A stretch of 44,903 bases of DNA. Source: Chloroflexota bacterium. GTDB taxonomy: Bacteria; Chloroflexota; Anaerolineae; Aggregatilineales; Phototrophicaceae. The DNA is taken from positions 1 through 44,903 of the forward strand of contig QUBZ01000026.1 in NCBI GenBank assembly GCA_014338005.1, given 5' to 3'. The notes under the pieces were generated by a model. The model had not been told where the DNA came from. It was given only the letters and a program-made list of their open reading frames with translations, and searched no databases. Positions 7,326 to 14,355 of this stretch are shown here, one piece after another (position 1 is the first letter of the stretch; each line of letters begins with the position of its first letter). A program made the translations under genes and the position numbers.

Positions 7326-7997
7326 ATGCCCAGACTCGAAACCGAACGTCCAATTCTTATGATCCGGCGGGAAAATCAACCCACGCAGCAGGTGCCGATC
7401 AGCCGGGATGAAATCATCGTGGGGCGAGACGAATCCTGCGACGTGCCTCTGCCGGAGCGTCAGATTTCGCGGCAGCATATCCGCATCTACCGGCAAAATG
7501 ACCGTTTTTACGTGCAGGACCTCGACAGCAAAAACGGCACCTGGATTAACGGCCAGCCGCTAAAAGGCTCCACCGAACTGCACGACGGCGACGAAATCCA
7601 GCTCGCGCTGACGACCCGCATCCGATTTGTCGGCATCGGCTCGACCGCGCCGCTGACCTCCGAGGTGCCGGTGTTCGCCAATGCCCGGCTGCGGCTGGAA
7701 CATGAATCGCGGCGCGTATTCATCGGCGACCGGGAACTCGACCCACCCTTAAGCCTGCCCCAATACCGGCTGCTGGAACTTCTTTATAACAACCTCGGCA
7801 GCATTTGCACCCGCGATATGGTGATCGAAACCGTCTGGCCGGAAGCGATGGGTGAAGGTGTGAGCGAGCAGGCTATTGACGCGCTGGTTCGCCGCCTGCG
7901 CGACCGCCTGGCCGAACTCGACCCCGACCAGCAGTACATCATCACCGTTCGGGGACATGGCTTCCGCCTTGAGAATCCGGTAGATCATCACGAATAG
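7326..7997 (+). CDS. FHA domain-winged helix transcriptional regulator
   Basis: A 223-residue protein with an N-terminal forkhead-associated domain (about residues 15-85: IIVGRDESCDVPLPE, RQISRQHIRIY, DLDSKNGTWING), the fold that binds phosphothreonine. Its C-terminal OmpR/PhoB-type winged helix (about 125-218: SLPQYRLLELLYNN, IDALVRRLRDRL, ITVRGHGFRL) would bind DNA. There is no receiver domain, so the input is probably a phosphorylated partner from a Ser/Thr kinase; none is in the window. ATG 7326 is chosen because AAAAGAGG precedes it by 4 bases; an in-frame GTG at 7293 lacks this. The last 56 bases overlap the convergent LysR gene. Confidence 0.88.
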   Translation: MPRLETERPILMIRRENQPTQQVPISRDEIIVGRDESCDVPLPERQISRQHIRIYRQNDRFYVQDLDSKNGTWINGQPLKGSTELHDGDEIQLALTTRIRFVGIGSTAPLTSEVPVFANARLRLEHESRRVFIGDRELDPPLSLPQYRLLELLYNNLGSICTRDMVIETVWPEAMGEGVSEQAIDALVRRLRDRLAELDPDQQYIITVRGHGFRLENPVDHHE

Positions 7998-8901
7998 TTT
8001 TTAAGGCGGGATAATCGCCGCTCAATGATTCGATAAAAGCGCGTGTGACCGGCGCGAAATGGATGTCTCGATCCCAGATTAACCTTAATGTCCGTCGAAG
8101 GGGCTGCCCTTCAAGCGCAACCACATGCAGCAGCCCCTGGTTCACCTCATCCCGCACCACGTAAGGCGGCAGAACGGCCAGACACATCCCTGCGATGACG
8201 GCGCGTTTAATCGACTCCAGATTATCGAACTCTGCGCCGATGACCGGCTCGATACCCCTTACGCGCAGGGTTTCCTCCAGCCAGGCCCGTGATTGGCTGT
8301 TGGGCGGGCGGACGATAAACGACTGGCGGTGTAAATCCTCGATGGCAGCCGACGACCGCTCCCACCAGGGATGTTTAAAGCCGACCACCACCACTTGTTC
8401 GATTTCTTGCAGCGCCAGCGACTCCAGGCGCGGCTGGCGGAACGACTCCAGTTCGCCTTCGATGAACCCCACGTCAAGCCGGTTGGACAGCACTTCGGCG
8501 ACGATCTGCGCCGTTACGCCCGTTTGCAAAGCAACCGTAAGCTGCGGGTAGCGGGCGCGGAAACGCTGCACCCAGTCCGGCGCCAGGTAAACGGCAGCGC
8601 CGGGGGTCGCGCCAATGCTCACCCGGCCCCCGCTCACACGCTCGACATCGGTCAGGGCATTTTCGGCCTCGGCCACCAGGGCGAAAATCTGGCGGGCGTA
8701 ACGATACAAAATTTTGCCTTCCGGCGTTAACGAAACACCCCGCCACCCGCGCTGGAAAAGCGGCCTGCCCAGGCCGGCCTCCAGGTCTTTGATATGCTGG
8801 CTGACTGCCGACTGGGTGATGTACAGGCGCTCCCCCGCCGCGCTAAAGCTGCCTTCCTGCACCACCGCTAAAAAAATCTGGAGTTTGTACAGATCAAGCA
8901 T
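7942..8901 (-). CDS. LysR-family transcriptional regulator of the adjacent sulfur genes
   Basis: A 319-residue LysR-type regulator. The N-terminal helix-turn-helix is clear (MLDLYKLQIFLAVVQEGSF, then AAGERLYITQSAVSQHIKDL and GRPLFQRG, residues 1-60), followed by a periplasmic-binding-protein-like effector domain from about residue 90. It is divergent from the rhodanese/TauE/persulfide cassette starting at 9022, the classic LysR arrangement, so it probably activates that operon in response to a sulfur compound. This is inference: the ligand cannot be read from the sequence. Its general style is close to CysB/CbbR-like members. The 3' end runs 56 bases into the end of the FHA regulator on the other strand. 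Confidence 0.93.
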   Translation of the reverse strand: MLDLYKLQIFLAVVQEGSFSAAGERLYITQSAVSQHIKDLEAGLGRPLFQRGWRGVSLTPEGKILYRYARQIFALVAEAENALTDVERVSGGRVSIGATPGAAVYLAPDWVQRFRARYPQLTVALQTGVTAQIVAEVLSNRLDVGFIEGELESFRQPRLESLALQEIEQVVVVGFKHPWWERSSAAIEDLHRQSFIVRPPNSQSRAWLEETLRVRGIEPVIGAEFDNLESIKRAVIAGMCLAVLPPYVVRDEVNQGLLHVVALEGQPLRRTLRLIWDRDIHFAPVTRAFIESLSGDYPALKTIRDDLPDSQGGSHVPER

Positions 8902-8931
8902 GATCCCATCTCGCCAAGATATTAGCTGTAT

Positions 8932-8949
8932 CTTATGTCATATTATAAG
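8932..8949. promoter_or_regulatory. Putative LysR-type operator
   Basis: CTTAT-N8-ATAAG is a perfect inverted repeat in the divergent gap between the LysR gene (starts 8901) and the rhodanese (starts 9022). LysR regulators bind dyads of the T-N11-A kind, and the position about 30-50 bases upstream of the TATAGT (8983-8988) that could be the -10 of the sulfur operon suits activation. Binding is inferred from position and symmetry only. Confidence 0.45.
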
Positions 8950-9021
8950 GGATTGCATCTAACCGCACAGGGAGACTTCAGCTATAGTGCAAGGGAATAA
9001 AAACACTGAGGACTGCCCACG

Positions 9022-9366
9022 ATGAATCTGTTTAAAACGTTGTTCGGGACATCTACCAATACCCTCAACGCCGCCGAGGCCAGAACGCGATTAGACGGCA
9101 GCCAGCCGCCGTTTTTGCTGGACGTGCGCCAGCCGCAGGAGTTTAAGGCCGGCCACATCCCCGGCGCGAAGCTCATCCCCCTGCACGAATTGGCATCCCG
9201 GATGAACGAACTACCCAAAAACCGCGAAATCCTGTGCATCTGCCAGTCAGGGTCGCGCAGCGGGACGGCGGCTCGCCGGCTGCAAAACGCCGGATTTAAC
9301 ACGCTTAATCTGCGCGGCGGCATGATCGCCTGGCAGCAGGCCGGTTATGCGATCAAGAAAGGCTGA
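9022..9366 (+). CDS. Single-domain rhodanese
   Basis: A 114-residue rhodanese that would carry sulfane sulfur as a cysteine persulfide. FLLDVRQPQEFKAGHIPGA is the usual first half of the domain, and the active-site loop is CQSGSRS with the nucleophilic Cys at about residue 74. RGGMIAWQQAGY closes the fold. The first ~18 residues (MNLFKTLFGTSTNT) are a short leader without a clear signal peptide, so the enzyme is probably cytoplasmic. GAGGA precedes the ATG by about 9 bases. It is the first gene of a tight run of five sulfur-related genes; the TauE-type transporter starts 2 bases after its stop. Confidence 0.94.
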   Translation: MNLFKTLFGTSTNTLNAAEARTRLDGSQPPFLLDVRQPQEFKAGHIPGAKLIPLHELASRMNELPKNREILCICQSGSRSGTAARRLQNAGFNTLNLRGGMIAWQQAGYAIKKG

Positions 9367-9368
9367 AG

Positions 9369-10130
9369 ATGGAGGCGCTGCTGCTTAACCTGGGACTGGG
9401 CTTCGGCATCGGCGCGTCGCTCGGTTTGCTTGGCGGCGGCGGTTCGATCCTGACCGTTCCGGCGCTGGTTTATCTGGTCGGCCAAAGCCCACAGGCGGCC
9501 ATCACCACTTCCCTGGCGATTGTCGGCGCGAACAGCCTGCTGGGGGCATTTTTCCACCGGATGCAGGGCAGCTTAAACTGGCGAGTGGCGCTGGTGTTTG
9601 GCGGGGCGGGCATGGTTTTTTCGTACCTGTCCGCCGGGCTGTCAAAACTGTTTTCGCCTACCCTGCTGCTGGTGGCCTTCGCCGCCCTCATGCTGGCCGT
9701 TGGTGCGCTGCTGATCGTTCGCCGCCAGCCGGCGCAAGACGCCCGGCAGCCAGTTGAGTTAGCCGCCTGGAAAGCGGTTTTGAGCGGCGCGGGGGTTGGG
9801 CTGCTGACGGGAATCCTGGGGGTTGGCGGCGGCTTTTTGATCGTCCCGGCGCTGGTGATGCTGGTTGGCCTGCCGTTTCATCAGGCGGTCGGCACGTCGC
9901 TGGTAATCATCGCCATGAACAGCCTGGCCGGTTTCCTCGGCCACCTCGGCGGCGCGCCGCTGGATGTGGCGATCATCGCCATTTTTGTCCTGGCCGGCCT
10001 GGCCGGGACTTTCGCCGGGGCGCGGCTGGCAAAACGCCTGCATCCCGGTCATCTGCGCCGCGCTTTCGCCATCTTTGTGATCGCGCTGGCGATTTTCCTG
10101 CTGTATGATAATTTACCCAAGCTGGTGTAG
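9369..10130 (+). CDS. TauE/SafE-family membrane exporter
   Basis: A 253-residue membrane protein with about eight hydrophobic segments in two related halves. Each half begins with a Gly-rich helix followed by a proline: GLLGGGGSILTVPALVYL near residue 20 and ILGVGGGFLIVPALVML near 150. Both are followed by T-S-L (ITTSLAIVGAN and VGTSLVIIAMN), the hallmark of the TauE/SafE family of sulfite, sulfoacetate or other sulfur-anion exporters. The positions next to the rhodanese and the persulfide dioxygenase-like protein suggest it exports sulfite or thiosulfate formed in the cytoplasm. Substrate is inferred from context only. Confidence 0.92.
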   Translation: MEALLLNLGLGFGIGASLGLLGGGGSILTVPALVYLVGQSPQAAITTSLAIVGANSLLGAFFHRMQGSLNWRVALVFGGAGMVFSYLSAGLSKLFSPTLLLVAFAALMLAVGALLIVRRQPAQDARQPVELAAWKAVLSGAGVGLLTGILGVGGGFLIVPALVMLVGLPFHQAVGTSLVIIAMNSLAGFLGHLGGAPLDVAIIAIFVLAGLAGTFAGARLAKRLHPGHLRRAFAIFVIALAIFLLYDNLPKLV

Positions 10131-10144
10131 TGAGGTGACAGACG

Positions 10145-11536
10145 ATGTATATCCAACAGTTTTTTATTGATGGCCTGGGCTGCGCTTCGTATCTGGTCGG
10201 CTGCGAAGCCGCCGGCGTGGCCGCCGTCGTAGACCCCGACCGTGACACACAAAAATACCTGGACGCCGCCTTGGAACGCGGCCTGACCATCACACATATC
10301 ATCGAAACGCACCTGCACGCCGACCATGTGTCCGGCAATACCGACCTGGCGCAGCGCACCGGCGCGGCCATCTACCTGCACGAAGCCGCCGACGCGGAAT
10401 TTGAACACCAGACCGTGAAAGACGGTGACGTAATCGCCCTGGGGAACGTGCGCCTGCACGTGCGCCATACCCCCGGCCACACGCCGGAAAGCATCACTCT
10501 GCTGGTAGCCGACACCACCCGCTCGGAACAGCCCTGGATGGCGCTGACCGGCGATACGCTGTTCGTCGGCGACGTGGGCCGGCCTGACCTGGTGGGCATC
10601 GAAGCCGCGCGAGAACTGGCGGGACATATGCACGACACCATCCAGCACCAACTGCTGCCCCTCAACGACGGCATCCTGGTTTATCCGGGGCATGGCGCGG
10701 GGTCGCTGTGCGGCAAATCCATCGGCTCGGTGCGCGTCTCAACCATCGGCTTTGAGCGGTTGAATAATCCGGCGCTGACCCCGCGCGAACGGGAAGCGTT
10801 CGTTGAGTACGCCACCAGCGACCTACCGGAGCAGCCCGGCAACCACAAACGCATCAAACAGATCAACCGGCGCGGCCCCCGCCCGCTTGGCGACATCTCG
10901 CCGCGCCCGCTGACGGTGCAGGAAGCCGTCCGGCACTTTCGTCAGGGCGCGGCGCTGTTGGATATGCGCTCGAAAACCGATTACAAGGCCGAACATATCC
11001 CCGGCTCGGTGCATCTGGAGGCCGACGACCAGTTGAGCAACCGCGTCGGTTTTGTGCTGCCGCCCGATCTGCCGGTCGTGCTGATGCTGGCCGACGTGGC
11101 CGACTACCGCCGCGTGGTGTATGCCCTGGCGCGTGTGGGCTACGACAGCATCATCGGGTATCTGGCCGATGGGCTGGCGACCTGGAAGGCGATGGGGCTG
11201 CCGGTGACTGCCGGCGACGTGCGCGACATCGAACCGCTGGAACTCAACGACCTGCTTCAGAACGGCAACGGCAGCCGCCCGGTGGTGATTGACGTGCGCG
11301 AAACCTGGGAATACGCCCAGGGACACGTCCCCGGCGCACTGTTAATCCCGCTCGGCGACCTCAGCCGCCGGGTGGATGAACTTGACCCGGCCACACCAAC
11401 AGCCGTCATCTGCGCGACGGGTTCGCGCAGCCAGTCGGCGGCGGCGCTGCTGGGGCAAAAGGGCTTCGAGACCATTTATAACATCCTGGGCGGCACGCTT
11501 GGCTGGATGCAGAGCGGCCTGCCCCTGGAACGCTGA
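10145..11536 (+). CDS. Persulfide dioxygenase-like metallo-beta-lactamase with two rhodanese domains
   Basis: A 463-residue protein in three parts. Residues 1-250 are a metallo-beta-lactamase fold with THLHADH, HTPGHTPES, GDTLFVGDVGRPDL and YPGHGAG, the ligand pattern of ETHE1-like persulfide dioxygenases, which oxidise glutathione- or similar persulfide to sulfite. Residues about 262-355 are a rhodanese domain that lacks the catalytic Cys (the loop reads LMLADVAD). Residues about 370-463 are a second rhodanese with an intact loop (CATGSRSQ). The last domain could deliver sulfur to, or accept it from, the dioxygenase. GAGGTGA before the ATG is a good ribosome site. No signal peptide is visible. 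Confidence 0.92.
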   Translation: MYIQQFFIDGLGCASYLVGCEAAGVAAVVDPDRDTQKYLDAALERGLTITHIIETHLHADHVSGNTDLAQRTGAAIYLHEAADAEFEHQTVKDGDVIALGNVRLHVRHTPGHTPESITLLVADTTRSEQPWMALTGDTLFVGDVGRPDLVGIEAARELAGHMHDTIQHQLLPLNDGILVYPGHGAGSLCGKSIGSVRVSTIGFERLNNPALTPREREAFVEYATSDLPEQPGNHKRIKQINRRGPRPLGDISPRPLTVQEAVRHFRQGAALLDMRSKTDYKAEHIPGSVHLEADDQLSNRVGFVLPPDLPVVLMLADVADYRRVVYALARVGYDSIIGYLADGLATWKAMGLPVTAGDVRDIEPLELNDLLQNGNGSRPVVIDVRETWEYAQGHVPGALLIPLGDLSRRVDELDPATPTAVICATGSRSQSAAALLGQKGFETIYNILGGTLGWMQSGLPLER

Positions 11537-11550
11537 TAAGGATTTCGATC

Positions 11551-11958
11551 ATGGAAAACACCACCCCAACCCTCGGCCTGAGCATTCACCTCAAGGCTGA
11601 CTTTGACACCGCACTGGCGCGGGTGACGGACGCCCTCAAAAGCGAAGGCTTCGGCGTGCTGACCGAAATTGACGTGAAAGACACGCTGAAGAAAAAACTC
11701 GATGTGGACTTCCGGCCATACAAAATCCTCGGCGCGTGCAACCCGCCGCTGGCGTACCGCGCGCTGAGCGCCGCGCCGCAGATCGGCCTGCTGCTGCCAT
11801 GCAATGTCACCGTCTCGCAGGCGGATGATGCAACGATTGAAGTGAGCATCATTGACCCGCTGATGATGGCAAACGTGCTATCCCACCCGGAACTTCAAAC
11901 AGTCGCGGACGAAGCCCGCCAGCGCCTGGAACGAGTCATCGCTAAACTCAAGGAGTAA
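11551..11958 (+). CDS. DUF302 domain protein
   Basis: A 135-residue protein that is almost entirely a DUF302 domain. It shows the alternating pattern of a small alpha/beta fold: FDTALARVTDALKSEGFGVLTEIDVKDT, PYKILGACNPPLAYRAL, IGLLLPCNVTV, then IIDPLMMANV. The single Cys in GACNPP and that in LPCNV are conserved in many members. The biochemical role of DUF302 is not established; the family often sits beside rhodaneses and TauE-type transporters, as here, which suggests a link to sulfur handling or redox. AAGGA precedes the ATG by 9 bases. It is the fourth gene of the cassette. Confidence 0.88.
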   Translation: MENTTPTLGLSIHLKADFDTALARVTDALKSEGFGVLTEIDVKDTLKKKLDVDFRPYKILGACNPPLAYRALSAAPQIGLLLPCNVTVSQADDATIEVSIIDPLMMANVLSHPELQTVADEARQRLERVIAKLKE

Positions 11959-11967
11959 ACCTGAACC

Positions 11968-12165
11968 ATGCCGATTTATGAATTTGACTGCCCCGGCTGC
12001 GGGCGGACGTTCGACAAGCGCGTAAAATTCAGCGAAGTTGAGTCGGTCGTTTGTCCCCTCTGCGGCAACCGGCACGTTAAAAAGCGCCTGCCGACCATCG
12101 CCGTCAAGGGCAGCGGAGGCAGCAGTTCCACCTCGCTGCCGGTATCCTCCGGGGTAAGTCTTTGA
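11968..12165 (+). CDS. FmdB-like zinc-ribbon protein
   Basis: A 65-residue protein with two CxxC knuckles (CPGCG at about residues 9-13 and CPLCG at about 34-38) in the order typical of the FmdB/regulatory zinc-ribbon family, starting MPIYEFDC. The C-terminal third is Gly/Ser-rich and probably disordered (GSGGSSSTS). FmdB was named as a putative regulator of formamidase, but most members have no proven role. It starts 9 bases after the DUF302 stop, and a strong terminator follows, so it closes the sulfur operon. Confidence 0.9.
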   Translation: MPIYEFDCPGCGRTFDKRVKFSEVESVVCPLCGNRHVKKRLPTIAVKGSGGSSSTSLPVSSGVSL

Positions 12166-12205
12166 GGGGGCGGTAAAAAGTGCTGACCGTGTGTCGGCGA
12201 AACGA

Positions 12206-12244
12206 CCGGGCGCGGGCGAAATATCCCCGCGCCCGGTTTATTTT
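12206..12244 (+). terminator. Rho-independent terminator of the sulfur operon
   Basis: An 11-bp stem, CCGGGCGCGGG paired with CCCGCGCCCGG, with a 9-base loop, is followed by TTTATTTT. It lies 40 bases after the stop of the last sulfur gene. Confidence 0.93.
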
Positions 12245-12246
12245 GA

Positions 12247-12357
12247 CTAAAACTGGCGGCCCCAGGTTTTCGGCCAGCGTTCAATTAATCCACCCACTGC
12301 CCACTGCCTCTTGATAAAGGCCAGGATTTCCGCAGCCAGCGCGCCTTCCTCGAACGT
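12247..12357 (-). other. Open stretch in frame after the iolG stop codon
   Basis: On the minus strand, the 37 codons after the TAA of iolG, up to a TAG at 12247-12249, stay open in the same frame. They read like ordinary protein (TFEEGALAAEILAFIKRQW, later RWPKTWGRQF) and not like random spacer. It may be the tail of an older, longer iolG or of a decayed neighbour, or a stop-codon readthrough extension. No ribosome site or start codon is visible. Partly, it overlaps the sequence where the iol transcript would end. Confidence 0.3.
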
Positions 12358-13368
12358 TTATAGCTCGCCGATTTTCACCGGGCGGTTTTCCCGGTAAGAT
12401 CGCAGCGCCGCCATAGCGATCACCACCGGCGCGCGGCCATCTGCCCCGCCAACGGGTATCGGCTTATCATCCAGCAGGGCGCGGACGAACGCTTCCATTT
12501 CGGCCTGGTAAGATGGCAGGTAACGTTCCAGGAAAAAGTTCAGCGGCAGATCGCGCGAAACCGTCTGCGCCGTGCTGAAAGTGACGGCGTTGGGATACAG
12601 ATTTTCGCTCCTGGCCGAACCTTTGCTGCCAAAAACTTCCACGCGCTGGTCGTAGCCGTAAACCGCCTGACGGCTGTTGTCAATCGTGCCGACAGCGCCG
12701 TTTTTAAACTTCAACGTCACGACAGCGGTATCAATATCCCCTGCCTCGCCAATGCGCGGGTCAACCATCACGCCTGCCGCCGCGTATACCTCATCCACCT
12801 CGCCCAGCAAAAAACGCGCCATATCAAAATCGTGAATGGTCATATCGAAGAACATGCCGCCAGAAACGCGAACATATTCAATCGGCGGCGGCGAAGGGTC
12901 GCGGCTGATGATATGCAGCAGGTGCGGCGTGCCAATCTCGCCGTTCTCAATTGCCTGTTTAATGCGCCGGTGGTTGGCATCAAAACGGCGGTTAAAACCG
13001 AGCATCAGCTTCACTCCGGCCCGCTCAACAGCGGCCAGCGCCGCGTCAATCGTGTCCAGGTCGGCGGCGATGGGCTTTTCGCAAAAGATGTGTTTGCCCG
13101 CCTCTGCCGCCTGGGTGATGAACGGCGCGTGGGTATCGGTGCTGGAGCAGATGACCACCGCTTCGATGCTTTTGTCATCCAGCAGGCGGCAATAATCGTC
13201 CGCCACCTGGCCGATGCCATAGGCCGCCGCGCACGACCGCGCTGAGTCCAGGTTCACATCGGTGATGGCGACCATTTCTGCGCCGGGTACGCTCTGTGTA
13301 AGCGTCCGGGCGTGAATCTGCCCGATGCGCCCCGTCCCGACCAATCCTAAACGTACTTTCTTTGACAT
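12358..13368 (-). CDS. iolG: Inositol 2-dehydrogenase, Gfo/Idh/MocA family
   Basis: A 336-residue NAD-dependent dehydrogenase of the Gfo/Idh/MocA family that would oxidise myo-inositol to 2-keto-myo-inositol, step one of the pathway. The Rossmann motif GLVGTGRIGQIHART is at the N terminus, followed by the family motif CEKPIA with the catalytic Lys (about residue 95), then GFNRRFD and the DMTIHDFDMARF segment with the catalytic Asp/His pair. AGGGGGAC precedes the ATG by 4 bases. It is the last gene of the minus-strand iol operon, 9 bases after iolE. A 37-codon open extension follows its stop in the same frame. Confidence 0.93.
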   Translation of the reverse strand: MSKKVRLGLVGTGRIGQIHARTLTQSVPGAEMVAITDVNLDSARSCAAAYGIGQVADDYCRLLDDKSIEAVVICSSTDTHAPFITQAAEAGKHIFCEKPIAADLDTIDAALAAVERAGVKLMLGFNRRFDANHRRIKQAIENGEIGTPHLLHIISRDPSPPPIEYVRVSGGMFFDMTIHDFDMARFLLGEVDEVYAAAGVMVDPRIGEAGDIDTAVVTLKFKNGAVGTIDNSRQAVYGYDQRVEVFGSKGSARSENLYPNAVTFSTAQTVSRDLPLNFFLERYLPSYQAEMEAFVRALLDDKPIPVGGADGRAPVVIAMAALRSYRENRPVKIGEL

Positions 13369-13377
13369 ACTGTCCCC

Positions 13378-14274
13378 CTACAGTCCCAGGCTTTTCAGGT
13401 AATCCCGGTTGGCCTGGGAATATCGCTTCGGCAGGCCGGGGTCATCCGTCAGCACATCCTGTTCCACAATCGCCCAGCCATCATAACCGAGCGCCTGCAT
13501 CTCCCGAATGACGCCGCCAAAGTCCACCTCGCCTTCCCCCAACGGACAGAATACGCCGGCAACGACCGCCTGGAAATAATCTTTATGCTGCGCCCGGCAC
13601 TCGGCGGCGATAGATGCGCTGCAATCCTTCAGGTGCAGGTAGCGCACGCGCTCGCCAAATTCTCGCACACAGGCCACCGCGTCCCCACCCGCGTAGTGCC
13701 AGTGGCCGGTATCCAGGCACAGGCCGACCAGCGCCGCGTCCGTGCGCGCCAACAGCTCGCGCGTTTCATCGGGGGTTTCCACGTAGCCGGCGCAGTGATG
13801 ATGAAAGACCACGCTCAACCCCAGCTCGTCATGGATTCGCCGCGCGACGCGGTTCACCCCGGCGGCGAACACATCCCATTCTGCCGGCGACAGCTTCGAT
13901 CCCGAACGCTGCCCGGCGTTTTTTACCAGTTCGTCCACTTTGCCGTTGTCATCAGCCAGCACCACGTACCGCGCGCCCAGTGCAGCCAGCAGTTTGCCGA
14001 CTTTAAGCGCCTCTGCCGCGCCGGCCTCGTGGGCGCTTGCGTCTACCAGCCGCACCGGCACAAAAGCCGAAAGAAGCTGCAAGCCGCGTTTTTCCAGTTC
14101 GGCGCGCAGGGTCTCCGGGTCGGTCGGCAGATAACCATACGGCCCCAGTTCCGTGCCGGTATAGCCGGTTTCAGCGATCTCGTCCAAAACCTGCGTATAC
14201 GCAAACTTTGGTTCGATGCCCTCAAATTCATAGATGCCCCAGGAAACCGGGGCGCTGGCAATTTTGATGGTCAT
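13378..14274 (-). CDS. iolE: Inosose dehydratase (TIM-barrel isomerase/epimerase fold)
   Basis: A 298-residue protein of the xylose-isomerase-like TIM-barrel family; IolE dehydrates 2-keto-myo-inositol to a trihydroxycyclohexanedione. Typical features are APVSWGIYEFEG at the N terminus, ELGPYGYLPTDPETL, the metal-ligand segments FHHHCAGYVETP and CLDTGHWHYAGGD, then YLHLKDC and GWAIVEQD. The ATG at 14274 is chosen because AAAGGAAAA lies about 8 bases before it and the conserved reading begins there; a start at 14313 would add 13 charged residues. It is between iolD and iolG, which supports the call over the related epimerase IolI. Confidence 0.88.
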   Translation of the reverse strand: MTIKIASAPVSWGIYEFEGIEPKFAYTQVLDEIAETGYTGTELGPYGYLPTDPETLRAELEKRGLQLLSAFVPVRLVDASAHEAGAAEALKVGKLLAALGARYVVLADDNGKVDELVKNAGQRSGSKLSPAEWDVFAAGVNRVARRIHDELGLSVVFHHHCAGYVETPDETRELLARTDAALVGLCLDTGHWHYAGGDAVACVREFGERVRYLHLKDCSASIAAECRAQHKDYFQAVVAGVFCPLGEGEVDFGGVIREMQALGYDGWAIVEQDVLTDDPGLPKRYSQANRDYLKSLGL

Positions 14275-14322
14275 AAATAGTTTTTCCTTTTCGCGTGAAT
14301 GACTCCCGCTCATTTTATGAAA

Positions 14323-14345
14323 GGGGACAGGGTAAACCCTGCCCC
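14323..14345. repeat. GC-rich intergenic palindrome, copy 1
   Basis: GGGG-a-CAGGGT-aa-ACCCTG-CCCC is a 10-bp stem with one bulged base, between iolD and iolE. It belongs to a family of similar palindromes at 33328, 37667 and 44793 with the general form GGGGcGGGT-loop-ACCCgCCCC. There is no U-tract, so it might stabilise the mRNA between the two genes instead of ending transcription. Confidence 0.6.
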
Positions 14346-14355
14346 AGACCGGCCT

